Shown here piece by piece: positions 1-8,068 of a DNA stretch of 64,000 nucleotides. The stretch is from NCBI GenBank assembly GCA_910588965.1, contig CAJUSO010000003.1, forward strand, positions 1-64,000, given 5' to 3'. The notes below the pieces were generated by a model. It saw nothing but the letters and a program-made list of their open reading frames with translations. It did not search any database and had not been told where the DNA came from. The DNA comes from an uncultured Lachnospiraceae bacterium (GTDB lineage Bacteria; Bacillota; Clostridia; Lachnospirales; Lachnospiraceae). Positions within the stretch are counted from its first letter, which is position 1; each line of letters opens with the position of its first letter. The position numbers and the translations under genes were made by a program.

Positions 1-1
1 T

Positions 2-44
2 AAAAAGGATGCAACAATTTTATAGCAATTGTTGCATCCTTTTT
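2..44. terminator. Perfect inverted repeat with A/T tails (bidirectional terminator or recombination-site-like palindrome)
   Basis: An 18-bp perfect inverted repeat (2-19 against 27-44) surrounds a 7-nt loop, with an A run on the left and a T run on the right. It can act as a bidirectional intrinsic terminator. Its inner arms (GATGCAACAATT) resemble the arms of the two inverted repeats at 8014 and 8298 (AATGCAACATTT), and the spacer is also 7 nt. The gene it would terminate on the plus strand lies outside the window. Confidence 0.7.
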
Positions 45-118
45 GTTTTTTATTTTCTTTAGGATTATACACGTTTCCCATCCTTATGCAACAGCTTTTT
101 TTTGAAGCCATGCAGTAC

Positions 119-265
119 TTATTCCATGTATCTGCTGATTTCCTCCACTGCATAAAGCGTAACCCAAGAGGGGGGCACCTGTTCCGTCCGTCCGGCCTGC
201 CGCATCATACTAAGCTGCACTTCCACACAAACAAATACGGGATGACGTTGCGGCCATGTAGCCAT
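119..265 (-). CDS. Small open frame, 48 aa, unrecognised (possibly a gene fragment)
   Basis: The frame starts at ATG 265, just downstream of the DUF3795 pseudogene stop, and ends at TAA 119-121. The composition looks protein-like (start MATWPQRHP, end YAVEEISRYME). I do not recognise the family. It could be the C-terminal piece of a longer gene, which would fit the decayed state of the neighbouring gene. There is no strong ribosome binding site. Confidence 0.25.
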   Translation of the reverse strand: MATWPQRHPVFVCVEVQLSMMRQAGRTEQVPPSWVTLYAVEEISRYME

Positions 266-275
266 ATCCTGCCGT

Positions 276-507
276 TTATTCTTTTAAATTTTCCAGAGCT
301 TTGGGATTATTTAGAGATAACCACTCCAAGAATCTGGCATTTTTCCAAGCCTTGGCAGTTGATATGTTCAGGCAGGATAGGGGCATGATTTAACTCAGCC
401 CATAATTTTGCCGTTTTTTCACGCAGCGATTGGCCGTCATTGATTGCCGCAAGGTATGCGTCGCACGTTTCACAATCCAACCCACAATATGCAATCATAT
501 CTTCCAT
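276..507 (-). pseudogene. DUF3795 family protein, broken (internal deletion plus frameshift)
   Basis: The frame from ATG 507 (preceded by AGGTGG) reads MEDMIAYCGLDCETCDAYLA, a typical DUF3795 N-terminus with its Cys-x-x-x-x-Cys-x-x-Cys motif, and continues to HINC. The usual cysteine-rich middle section is then missing and the sequence jumps to a C-terminal-like stretch (LEKCQILGVVIS). One extra A after VIS creates an early stop at 307. In the shifted frame the expected tail NNPKALENLKE continues to TAA 276-278. The gene is therefore a remnant of a small cysteine-rich protein of unknown function. Confidence 0.65.
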
Positions 508-606
508 GGCTATATACCACCTAAAATTCCTATCCGGCAAACCCGTGTGCATTTACCGCCATTCCCAGGTTATTATACTACACGAAATATTCCTGGCTTA
601 TTTTGT

Positions 607-1158
607 CTAGGAAAAAACCGTATGCTGCTTGCGATATGTATCATTGTCCTTCTGGCTTAATTCCTGCTCTACCTGCGCCAGTTTTTTCTCCAGCTCCCGG
701 ATTTTCTTCTCATCCCCAGAAGCTGACTGGATTTGCCACTCCAGCTCCTGTTTTTTCTCTTTCAGCTTCTTGATTTCCCGATCCACCTTATCTGTATTTC
801 CGACACATATCTCTGCCGGTTTTCCCTGGCTGTTCCCGCTTACCTTCGGCTCTTTGGCATCTGCACCTTCCCCGGAAGCATTTTTATCCGCATGGGCCGC
901 TTTCGGGTTATCAAAAAAGATTTTCCGGTTGCCGTCCTCATCCTGCCCTACCCGGTACAGCCCTGTAGGCTTTTTCCCCGATTTTTCACTACTAATGTAT
1001 TCATCCTGTGGTCCGGGCAGCCTGTCAGGGCTTTTTCCCCCGAAAGCCTTCTCTGCCTCCTTTGCCTTTTCCGCTTTCTCGGCAGCCTGTTTTTCCTTTC
1101 CCTTCTCGGCATAGCCAGTTCTGGAATAATCGTAGTTTCCATTAATCTGCATTGCCAT
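607..1158 (-). CDS. Conserved hypothetical protein, coiled coil, 183 aa
   Basis: The start is ATG 1158, because AGGAGG at 1168-1173 lies 9 nt upstream; a GTG six bases further up would sit too close. The N-terminus (MQINGNYDYS) is followed by a Lys/Glu/Ala-rich helix. A central segment contains DEYISSEKSGKKPTGLYRVG. The C-terminal half is a heptad-rich coiled coil (VDREIKKLKEKKQELEWQ ... IRELEKKLAQVEQEL) ending in YRKQHTVFS. The pattern looks like a protein I associate with Lachnospiraceae, but no function is assigned. There is no signal peptide or membrane segment, so it is probably cytoplasmic. Confidence 0.7.
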   Translation of the reverse strand: MAMQINGNYDYSRTGYAEKGKEKQAAEKAEKAKEAEKAFGGKSPDRLPGPQDEYISSEKSGKKPTGLYRVGQDEDGNRKIFFDNPKAAHADKNASGEGADAKEPKVSGNSQGKPAEICVGNTDKVDREIKKLKEKKQELEWQIQSASGDEKKIRELEKKLAQVEQELSQKDNDTYRKQHTVFS

Positions 1159-1174
1159 AATCACATTCCTCCTT

Positions 1175-1337
1175 TTATTCGGTATTGTTCAGGCAGCCGC
1201 CTTTACAGACAGCTTCCTTTTTCTTTTCTCGGCTGTGGAAAGTAATGGATTCATCCATTTGCTGTGGGCTGCCTTCTGGATGATGTGGAAGGAATGGATA
1301 TGGCCTATATCCGTCGGCATACCTCTCTGCCTGTCAT
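1175..1337 (-). pseudogene. Remnant of a small gene (frameshifted)
   Basis: ATG 1337 has a good upstream AGGAGG but reads only MTGREVCRRI before a stop at 1305. In the next frame a continuous peptide runs to TAA 1175-1177 and ends DESITFHSREKKKEAVCKGG plus a short tail. The strong ribosome binding site followed by an immediate stop, with an open frame taking over, suggests one frameshift in a roughly 53-codon gene. Alternatively only the last 27 codons from ATG 1258 are translated. The family is unknown. Confidence 0.3.
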
Positions 1338-1660
1338 GCCTTCCTCCTTCCTTAGTCCTGCAAAAATCCAGTCACATCCACGCCAAGAGCCCTTGAAACG
1401 AGGCCTGCAGAAATCCAAGCTACATTCATATAGTTTATTGGGAAGAAATGTGGTATGATATAAAAAGACTGGAACATACCCAATCACATCCCGGCAGGCT
1501 TGGGATGATTTCCTGATAACATGTGTAGGGAAACCCCGGTGAATCATGATGTTTCTGAAATGCGGAAGAAGAACAGAATTTCCAGACATTATTTATGGAA
1601 GCCTGCCGTTGTGAAGATGCTGGAGAACTGTTATACTATCCGTACAGGAGGGGCTGCCAA
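1338..1660. other. Intergenic stretch with a possible XRE-type regulator remnant
   Basis: No intact gene is visible. On the minus strand a short stretch ending at TAA 1352-1354 reads GLVSRALGVDVTGFLQD, the kind of tail seen in XRE-type helix-turn-helix regulators. The preceding sequence matches only after a frame change, so any such gene is decayed. The right end carries the promoter of the next gene. Confidence 0.3.
1609..1637 (+). promoter_or_regulatory. SigA-type promoter for the Rpn-like gene
   Basis: TTGTGA at 1609-1614 is followed by a 17-nt spacer and TATACT at 1632-1637. The predicted transcription start near 1644 leaves a very short leader before the Shine-Dalgarno at 1646. This supports ATG 1661 over the ATG at 1595. 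Confidence 0.6.
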
Positions 1661-2674
1661 ATGGGAAATGACAAAATGCAGGGAAGCATGGAAGTCCTAA
1701 ATTTCTTCCAAATAACAGAAGGGATGGAAGGGTTGGACCATGCCAGCAAAGAGTTATACAAAAATAAAGAAGTGCTTGCAATTATCTTAAAAGGCGTTGC
1801 AAGGGAATTTGAAGGTTACAGTTATAAAGAGATTATGGGTTTTATTGAGGCTGACTCTATCACAACTGGGGAAGATGTGTCCCCAGGGCGTACCAATACA
1901 AGGATTGTCGGGGACGATAAAGAATATGCAGCCCTCAACGAGAAACTGTCCCTGTTTGATACGAAGTTCCGGGTGATTAACCCGGGGCTGTCTGACGGCG
2001 AGGTTATTGTAAACCTCCATGTAGACGTAGAAGCGCAGAAGACGTACCGGCCGGGCTATCTGATAGAAAAGAGGGGGATTTATTACCTGGCAAGGGAACT
2101 TTCAGCGCAGTTATCCCTGGTGACGGAACATACCGATTACGGCTGCCTTGAAAAATGCTATTCCATCTGGGTCTGCAGGGACAATGTGCCAGAGGATGAA
2201 CGGTTCAGCATATCATTTATGGAAATGAGCAATACCAGGAACTTTGGGAAATGCAACCCAGTAAGGGAAAACTATGATCTGCTGACCTTAGTGATTATCC
2301 GTCTCGGGGATAAGGTTTTCCATGGGATTGAAGATAAAGGAAAAAATGACATGATGGAATTTTTACATGCTGTCATGTATCCCCATAGGGGGAATTTTCT
2401 GGATACAGTAAAAAAACATATTAATTTCTCAGATAATGAAGAGCTTTGGAAGGAGGTTGGGCATATGAGCGGTTTGGGTGTAAGCATCCGGGATGAATGC
2501 CTGGAAGAGGGAAGAACAGAGGGAAGGGCAGAGGGAATCATAGAAAGCGGATATGATTTTGGTCTGTCCGAGCAAGATATCCTTGCCAGGCTGCAGAAGA
2601 AGCTGCAGATTACGTTGGAACAGGCAGAGGGATATATGAAGATGTTTGGAAAGCAGCCTGAAAATTTCCTTTGA
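1661..2674 (+). CDS. PD-(D/E)XK nuclease family transposase-like protein (Rpn-like)
   Basis: This 337-aa protein starts at ATG 1661, 7 nt after AGGAGGGG. The middle carries the restriction-endonuclease-like core, with VNLHVDVEAQ (the D...ExQ motif typical of Rpn/PDDEXK-family transposases). A second conserved block follows (YLARELSAQ). The C-terminus has a charged EGRTEGRAEG repeat and a helical tail (ILARLQKKLQITLEQAEGYM), typical of Clostridial members, which occur in many copies per genome. Family members cut DNA and promote recombination in some cases. No terminal inverted repeats mark a transposon here, and a strong terminator follows. Confidence 0.8.
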   Translation: MGNDKMQGSMEVLNFFQITEGMEGLDHASKELYKNKEVLAIILKGVAREFEGYSYKEIMGFIEADSITTGEDVSPGRTNTRIVGDDKEYAALNEKLSLFDTKFRVINPGLSDGEVIVNLHVDVEAQKTYRPGYLIEKRGIYYLARELSAQLSLVTEHTDYGCLEKCYSIWVCRDNVPEDERFSISFMEMSNTRNFGKCNPVRENYDLLTLVIIRLGDKVFHGIEDKGKNDMMEFLHAVMYPHRGNFLDTVKKHINFSDNEELWKEVGHMSGLGVSIRDECLEEGRTEGRAEGIIESGYDFGLSEQDILARLQKKLQITLEQAEGYMKMFGKQPENFL

Positions 2675-2694
2675 ATTGCTTGATCAACTTGTCC

Positions 2695-2752
2695 AAAATG
2701 CCAAAAGCCCGTCAAGGCAAGGGTTTCCGCCTTGACGGGCTTTTGGCGTTTT
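2695..2752. terminator. Strong intrinsic terminator (bidirectional)
   Basis: A stem of about 24 bp (2695-2718 with 2729-2752, one G-T pair) closes a 10-nt loop. An A run lies on the left and a T run on the right, so it can stop transcription on both strands. It lies 21 nt after the Rpn-like gene. Confidence 0.9.
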
Positions 2753-2957
2753 AATATCGTCTGGATTATGCTATTTCCTTATATGAATTTATAAATTCTA
2801 CATCCATATAAAATCCTGCCTTATATTCCCTGCCCATATCCTTTATCATTCTTAGCCCCTCTTATCCGCAGCAGAAACAGGAAACCATAAACATCATCCC
2901 AATGCCATTGCAGATTTTTCAAGGCATTTTTTGTTAGACATATATCTAAATAACATA
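2753..2957. other. Intergenic region, only short degenerate frames
   Basis: No supported gene. On the minus strand there are short frames, such as a 27-codon frame beginning MIKDMGREYK near 2850, that look like leftovers rather than functional genes. No RNA gene is evident. Confidence 0.4.
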
Positions 2958-2986
2958 TTGACTTTTATCATGCAATATATTATAAT
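2958..2986 (+). promoter_or_regulatory. SigA promoter of the MFS/ArsR pair
   Basis: TTGACT at 2958-2963, a 17-nt spacer and TATAAT at 2981-2986 form a near-consensus vegetative promoter. The transcript would have a leader of about 155 nt before the transporter start at 3150. Confidence 0.75.
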
Positions 2987-2998
2987 CCATTTTATATT

Positions 2999-3010
2999 AG
3001 ATAATTATCT
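2999..3010. promoter_or_regulatory. Perfect 12-bp palindrome just after the promoter (candidate operator)
   Basis: AGATAATTATCT is a perfect palindrome about 13 nt downstream of the -10 box, i.e. at the expected +6 to +17. This is a classic operator position for a repressor such as the ArsR-type regulator encoded two genes downstream. A second dyad, CAACATT/AATGTTG, lies at 3034-3053. Binding by that regulator is inference. Confidence 0.45.
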
Positions 3011-3149
3011 TGTATTGTTACTTGATACATATTCAACATTCTTAAAAATGTTGGCCGATTTGCCGTTCTTGGCACAGCATGCCTGCCTCCCGCTGGCAGG
3101 TCAGGACATCGGCCTACAGCGGATATCATCTGGAATGGAGGGATACATT

Positions 3150-4409
3150 ATGGAAGAAAACACACAAACCATAGGAGAGATTGGCTACAAAGACATTTTC
3201 AGGCAACGGGAATACTTAAAAATCATACTGGCAAGCCTCATCAACCGCTTTGGGGATTCCATTGACGTCATCGCTTTCACCTGGCTGGTCTACGCCATTA
3301 CTGGGAGCGCCGCCTGGTCCGCCATCGTGGCTGCCGTCAACCAGCTTCCTTCCGTGCTCATACAGCCCTTCGCCGGGGCGCTGGTAGAAGGGATGAAAAA
3401 AAAGAGGCTTATGGTCATGGCGGATATCACCCGGGGCATAATAACGGCAGGCCTTGCCGCGCTGTATCTGATGGATGCCCTGAATCCCTGGATACTCCTT
3501 GGCTTCACCTTCATCAATTCCACGGTAGAGGCATTCCGCCTTCCTGCAGCCATGGCAGTGACGCCCCAGGTACTGGAGAAAAAATATTATGAATACGGCA
3601 CAGCCTTAAACTCCACCTTAAGCGCTGCCGTAGAACTCATTGGCTTAGGCGCTGCCGGTTTTATTATCGGTATCTTCGGCATTGGGACTGCCATTGCCCT
3701 CGATGGCATCTCTTTTTTCGGATCTGCATGGATTTTAAGCCTGCTGCGGCTCAAGGAACACAGCCTGGCCAAAGGGACACTGCAGGCTAAAACATATTTT
3801 AAAACGCTGGCAGGCGGCTTTTCCTATCTGAAAGGGCAGCCAGCCATACGGAATTTCTGCCTGCTGGCCGCCTTTATCAATGCCGCTTTTATGCCCTTAA
3901 ATTCCCTGCAGATGCCTCTCATCCAGGAAGTCCTAGGCCAAGGAAGCGAACTTCTGAGCATATTTTCCATTGCCTTTACCGCCGGGATGGGGGCTGGCGC
4001 CTTTGTTTACCCCCTCGTCAGTTCCCGCCTGCCTGTCCGTACGCTGGTGGTTGGGTTCGGCGTGCTGATTGGGGCTGGCATGTATGCCATCGTCCTGCCT
4101 GGGGAATGGCAGCTTTCCGTCCCCGCCATTTATGGGCTGACCATTGCAAATTCCTTCCTGATTGCTTTCTCCACCAGCATCCTGTCTTCAGCGCTGCGTG
4201 TCCAGTTTATGAAAACAGTCAGGCAGGAATACCTGTCCCGGGTCGCCGCCATTTTCAATGCAGGGGCAAGCGCCGCAACCCCCATAGGGGCATTCCTCGT
4301 CAGCGCCTTCACTACAGCCTGCACTGTTTCAGAAATCATTCGCTTTGCAGCGGTATTTTGTGTTATAATCTATTTAGGGATTGCTTTGCTGAAAGTGCGG
4401 CTAGAATAG
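3150..4409 (+). CDS. MFS transporter (multidrug/macrolide-efflux type)
   Basis: ATG 3150 has GGAGGG upstream; the frame is open further back, but that part runs across the promoter. The 419-aa protein begins with a cytoplasmic segment and then about 12 hydrophobic segments. The first membrane block, INRFGDSIDVIAFTWLVY, is typical of the MFS_3 (MefA-like) group. The loop LVEGMKKKRLMVMADITRG matches the MFS signature region between segments 2 and 3. The family exports drugs or other small molecules by proton antiport. The next gene is an ArsR-like regulator in the same direction, suggesting a locally regulated efflux unit. The substrate cannot be read from sequence. Confidence 0.85.
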   Translation: MEENTQTIGEIGYKDIFRQREYLKIILASLINRFGDSIDVIAFTWLVYAITGSAAWSAIVAAVNQLPSVLIQPFAGALVEGMKKKRLMVMADITRGIITAGLAALYLMDALNPWILLGFTFINSTVEAFRLPAAMAVTPQVLEKKYYEYGTALNSTLSAAVELIGLGAAGFIIGIFGIGTAIALDGISFFGSAWILSLLRLKEHSLAKGTLQAKTYFKTLAGGFSYLKGQPAIRNFCLLAAFINAAFMPLNSLQMPLIQEVLGQGSELLSIFSIAFTAGMGAGAFVYPLVSSRLPVRTLVVGFGVLIGAGMYAIVLPGEWQLSVPAIYGLTIANSFLIAFSTSILSSALRVQFMKTVRQEYLSRVAAIFNAGASAATPIGAFLVSAFTTACTVSEIIRFAAVFCVIIYLGIALLKVRLE

Positions 4410-4562
4410 ATTTTTAACGATTGCCCTGACAAAAAGCCGGCATGCTGGGCATTCTAGGTTTTACGTTTTCCTAAAATGCGGTGGGCAGCGTTTTTTAGCT
4501 GCTGCATTCCTAAAAAGCCGGCATGGGATAACAGCGATTAAGAGAACCAAAGGAGCAAAGAT
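4410..4562 (+). repeat. Spacer with a 14-bp direct repeat
   Basis: The sequence AAAAAGCCGGCATG occurs at about 4432 and again at about 4514, roughly 80 bp apart, between the transporter and the regulator. It could be a regulator binding repeat or a trace of a small insertion. No promoter is obvious. Confidence 0.35.
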
Positions 4563-5720
4563 ATGCCAAAAAACATTTGCAAAGAAATAGACTATCTAGC
4601 AGAAGGCATGGGGCTGCTGCAGCATTTGGCCATGGGGGAAACGTTTGCTGGTTTGCGGAACCATCTGGACAAGAGCCATGGGAACCCCTTCCGGGAAGGG
4701 CTAAAAAAATTCGAATTACTGGAGCAGATTGAAGAACGTGCCAAAAAAGTTTTCGGAAAAGATATGGAAGAAATCCAGTATTATTTCACATCGTATGAAA
4801 AAAATGAAATCAGCTGCCCTGGAAAGGCCGTCCTTCTATGGAATGAACATGATTACCTGAAAGCCAAAGATGTCTCTGACATTGCCAGTTCCCTGGACAA
4901 GCTTTCTGAAACAGAATATTGTGAAACGTTCGGCTCCTTCCTGCAGGGCATCCTTTCTGCCATCCAGGAGGAAGAAAAAGACACGCAGAAAACAAAGGAA
5001 CCTTTCGCTGTCATCTCCCGCCTCATGGAGCTGGATATCCCAGACAGCGACAAATGGAAACTCCAGAAAATTTTCTTTGACCAAAAAGGCCACCAGGGAA
5101 ATGTGCTGGCCCTGTTAGAAAAAGCCGCTTTGCTGTTACAGGATTTTTCACAGGAACTGGAAGCCCTAGCAGAAGATTTCTGCCGTTACTGGACCGGCCA
5201 GTTCCAGGATACCAGCCCTTCGTCCTATATACAGGAAAAGCTGCATATCGATGTTGGGGAAAACCCTATGGGATTACGCGTCTGCCCAAACTTTATGCGC
5301 CCAAACACAGGCTCTTTCTATATGGAACTGGATGACGGCGGGAACTATAAGCAGGCTGGCCTCTTTCGGATTGGGATTATCTTTGGGGAAGATTTCAGCC
5401 TCCAGACCAGCCGGGAACAGACGGATACCGGGTATGGCCATTATGCCTCCCAGGTACTGAAACTGCTGGGAGATAAAAGCAAATTTGAAATCCTGTCCTA
5501 TATCCGCGACAAGGAAGCCTATGGGAGCGAGCTCGCCAAGCACTTAGGCCTGACGACAGCCACCATCTCCCACCATATGAATGCACTGATAAATGCCGAT
5601 TTGGCAAAAATAAAGCGCATTGACAAGAGGGTCTATTATATTTCAAATAAGAAGGCATTGGGGAAGGTATTGGACTACAGCAAAGGGCTGCTGCTGGGAA
5701 ATACGCAAGATACACGCTGA
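4563..5720 (+). CDS. ArsR-type winged-helix regulator with a long N-terminal domain
   Basis: This 385-aa protein starts at ATG 4563 after AAAGGAG. Residues 1 to about 290 form a long, mainly helical domain with no motif I recognise. The C-terminal ~90 residues are an ArsR-like winged helix: VLKLLGDKSKFEILSYIRDK, then the recognition helix region LGLTTATISHHMNALINADL and the wing KRIDKRVYYIS. Classical ArsR repressors are only about 100 aa, so the N-terminal part probably senses a ligand or oligomerises. Its position after an MFS exporter suggests control of that operon, but the inducer is unknown. Confidence 0.8.
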   Translation: MPKNICKEIDYLAEGMGLLQHLAMGETFAGLRNHLDKSHGNPFREGLKKFELLEQIEERAKKVFGKDMEEIQYYFTSYEKNEISCPGKAVLLWNEHDYLKAKDVSDIASSLDKLSETEYCETFGSFLQGILSAIQEEEKDTQKTKEPFAVISRLMELDIPDSDKWKLQKIFFDQKGHQGNVLALLEKAALLLQDFSQELEALAEDFCRYWTGQFQDTSPSSYIQEKLHIDVGENPMGLRVCPNFMRPNTGSFYMELDDGGNYKQAGLFRIGIIFGEDFSLQTSREQTDTGYGHYASQVLKLLGDKSKFEILSYIRDKEAYGSELAKHLGLTTATISHHMNALINADLAKIKRIDKRVYYISNKKALGKVLDYSKGLLLGNTQDTR

Positions 5721-5796
5721 TTCCCAGGATGAGCCAAAGCCGCATGGCGCCCATTGCCTCCCCTCCGCCTAGGGACACACCAAAGGATGCGTCCGG

Positions 5797-6399
5797 CTAT
5801 CCCACCCCCAGGCTTTGAAGTTCCTCTTCTGCCTGGGCTTTGGTGTGGAAATGGATAGTCGCCATCCCCAGCTGGTTCGCCGCAATGATATTCTTGCGGT
5901 TATCATCTATAAATACGCATTCTGTAGGGTCCAACCCATACTTTTCCAGCAATGCCTTGTAAATCTCTGGTTCCGGCTTTGTGGCCTGCACTTCAAAGGA
6001 AAACACCGCCCCATCCACAATCTCCACGAAAGCCAATTCCTCAATGCTCTGGGAATAAATCCTCCTGGGGTAATTCGAGAGCAAGTATACCCCGTACCCC
6101 TTCTCCTGCAGCCCCTGGATCCATGGGAATGCATAATCATACCGATGGATGCTGCTGCCTATATTGTCCCAAAAACGCATGACCTCTTCCCGGCAGCCTG
6201 GCGCCCGTTCCAAAAAGCCCTCTAAAATTTCCTCATCTGTCATTTTGCTGCGGTCAAACTCATTCCACAATTCAGAATGTACGGTGGCCTTCGCCACCTT
6301 TTCAAAAACCTCCGGCGGAAAGCCCAGCATGTCAAAAAAACCCTGCCAGTCAAAATCCACCAGTACCTTGCCCACATCAAAGACCACATGTTTTATCAT
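5797..6399 (-). CDS. HAD-superfamily hydrolase (YihX-like phosphatase)
   Basis: This 200-aa protein starts at ATG 6399 with GGAGAAG upstream. Motif I is FDVGKVLVDFD, where the second Asp of the usual DxD is Gly, as in YihX/glucose-1-phosphate phosphatase relatives (FDLGNV). Motif II is LLSNYP, motif III KPEPEIY and motif IV FIDDNRKNI, so the nucleophile Asp and Mg-binding residues are present. The helical cap lies between motifs I and II. It starts 9 nt after the purA stop and is likely co-transcribed with it. It probably dephosphorylates a small sugar or nucleotide phosphate; the substrate is not determined. Confidence 0.85.
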   Translation of the reverse strand: MIKHVVFDVGKVLVDFDWQGFFDMLGFPPEVFEKVAKATVHSELWNEFDRSKMTDEEILEGFLERAPGCREEVMRFWDNIGSSIHRYDYAFPWIQGLQEKGYGVYLLSNYPRRIYSQSIEELAFVEIVDGAVFSFEVQATKPEPEIYKALLEKYGLDPTECVFIDDNRKNIIAANQLGMATIHFHTKAQAEEELQSLGVG

Positions 6400-6408
6400 A
6401 GCTTCTCC

Positions 6409-7692
6409 CTATCTCCCATTGCGGTAAATAATATCATCCCTGCCTGGCCCGTTCGATACCATCGTAATGGGGAAGCCAAGCTTCTCTTCGATAAATTCTA
6501 CATATTTCCGGCAGTTTTCCGGCAAATCCTCATACCGGCGGATCCCCCGGATGTCGCATTTCCATCCCGGAAGGACCTCCAGGACAGGCTCTGCCTTCTC
6601 CAGCCTCGTGGTGGTGGGGAATTCCGATGTTACTTCCCCATCAATGCGGTAAGCTGTACATACAGGGATCTCATCCAAGTAACCCAGCACATCCAGCACG
6701 GTAAAGGCCACATCTGTGGCGCCCTGGATGCGGCAGCCATATTTGCTGGCTACCACGTCAAACCAGCCCATACGCCTAGGCCTTCCCGTAGTAACGCCAT
6801 ACTCGCCGCCGTCCCCGCCGCGCCGCCGCAGCTCATCTGCCTCTTCCCCGAAAATCTCGCTGACAAAGGCGCCTGCGCCTACGGCAGAAGAATATGCCTT
6901 GCAGACCGTTATGATTTTCTGGATTTCATAGGGCGGTATGCCCGCACCGATGGCGCCGTAAGCGGCCAGGGTGGAGGATGAGGTTACCATCGGGTAAATC
7001 CCATGATCTGGATCCTTCAGGGAACCCAGCTGGCCCTCCAGCAGGATATTCTTGCCTTCCTGTATGGCTTCCCACAGGTAAGCGGATACATCACATACAT
7101 ACGGCTCTACCATTTCCCTGTACTCCAGCAGTTCCTTCATCAAGTCTTCCGGCTTAAGCAGGGGCTTGTGGTATAAGTGCTCCAGCAGCACATTCTTTGT
7201 CTGGCAGATGCGCTCTGTTTTCTCCTTCAGGGCTTCCTCATCAAAGAGCTCGCTGACCTGGAAGCCGGTTTTGGCATATTTATCAGAATAAAATGGGGCA
7301 ATCCCTGATTTTGTGGAGCCAAAGGATTTCCCGCCTAAGCGCTCTTCTTCGTACTGGTCGAACAGGATATGGTAAGACATCACCATCTGCGCCCGGTCAG
7401 ACACCAAAATCCTGGGCTTTGGCACGCCCCTGTCCACAATCGACTGGATTTCCTGGAACAGTACAGGGATGTTCAGCGCCACGCCATTCCCTATCACGCT
7501 TGTGGTATGGCCATAGAACACGCCGCTAGGCAGGGTATGCAGGGCAAATTTGCCATAATCGTTTACGATGGTATGGCCTGCGTTTGCGCCGCCCTGGAAA
7601 CGCACGATAATATCCGCCTCCTTGGCCATCATATCCGTAATCTTCCCTTTCCCCTCGTCGCCCCAGTTGGCGCCAACAATTGCATTCACCAT
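6409..7692 (-). CDS. purA: Adenylosuccinate synthetase
   Basis: PurA converts IMP, aspartate and GTP to adenylosuccinate, the first committed step to AMP. The start is ATG 7692 with AGGAGG at 7702-7707; the frame continues upstream without a start signal. The 427-aa product opens with IVGANWGDEGKGKITD, the GTP-binding glycine-rich loop and catalytic Asp. It contains GGANAGHTI (catalytic His), the IMP-binding block FGSTKSGIAPFYSDK and a C-terminal guanine-binding end. The length fits the family. It lies divergent to csrA-flagellin, and the intervening 0.7 kb holds the putative invertible element. Confidence 0.97.
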   Translation of the reverse strand: MVNAIVGANWGDEGKGKITDMMAKEADIIVRFQGGANAGHTIVNDYGKFALHTLPSGVFYGHTTSVIGNGVALNIPVLFQEIQSIVDRGVPKPRILVSDRAQMVMSYHILFDQYEEERLGGKSFGSTKSGIAPFYSDKYAKTGFQVSELFDEEALKEKTERICQTKNVLLEHLYHKPLLKPEDLMKELLEYREMVEPYVCDVSAYLWEAIQEGKNILLEGQLGSLKDPDHGIYPMVTSSSTLAAYGAIGAGIPPYEIQKIITVCKAYSSAVGAGAFVSEIFGEEADELRRRGGDGGEYGVTTGRPRRMGWFDVVASKYGCRIQGATDVAFTVLDVLGYLDEIPVCTAYRIDGEVTSEFPTTTRLEKAEPVLEVLPGWKCDIRGIRRYEDLPENCRKYVEFIEEKLGFPITMVSNGPGRDDIIYRNGR

Positions 7693-8013
7693 TTTCAGAT
7701 TCCTCCTTTGGATGCGCCCGCAAAAAAGGCGCAGTTTGCTTATTGGATGCTGTTTCAACTTTATATTTGGGTATGCCTGGAAACTGCATCGCCCAGACAT
7801 GGTTAAGTATAAAGGAAAATATAGCATAAGTAAAATCAATGTTTATTATATTTGATATAATTTTTTCTTATCCTTTATGGAAATTCCCGGGTGAACTTTT
7901 TTATACGGGGACAGGCAGCTGCTGCAAATCCCGGCATAGGGGAAACCCATTTCCAAAATAGCCGCATATTGCCCTAAATCCCGGATGTGGAATATTGGAA
8001 AAATAACGCAAAA
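7693..8013. other. purA upstream region
   Basis: AT-rich leader of purA with no gene. The RBS of purA is at 7702-7707. No clear consensus promoter, riboswitch or purine-repressor palindrome was seen. In the orientation read here, transcripts from the sigma-28 promoter at 8069-8095 would enter this region from the right unless stopped at the hairpin at 8014-8047. Confidence 0.5.
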
Positions 8014-8047
8014 AATGCAACATTTCTGCCAAAAATGTTGCATTTTT
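8014..8047. repeat. Left 34-bp inverted repeat (putative recombinase crossover site, IRL)
   Basis: This is a perfect inverted copy of 8298-8331. It has 12-bp arms, AATGCAACATTT (8014-8025) and AAATGTTGCATT (8033-8044), around the asymmetric 7-nt spacer CTGCCAA. Arms plus a short spacer is the architecture of tyrosine-recombinase core sites. Outside, the A run 8010-8015 gives a T run on the minus strand, so it can also be a terminator for leftward transcripts. Confidence 0.75.
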
Positions 8048-8068
8048 TATTGGATGTTTACAAGTTCT

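Noticed and set aside
3043..3062. Sigma-28 promoter near GCCGATTT upstream of the MFS gene
   Set aside because: The only TAAA is 7 nt away instead of 15, and a consensus SigA promoter lies just upstream.
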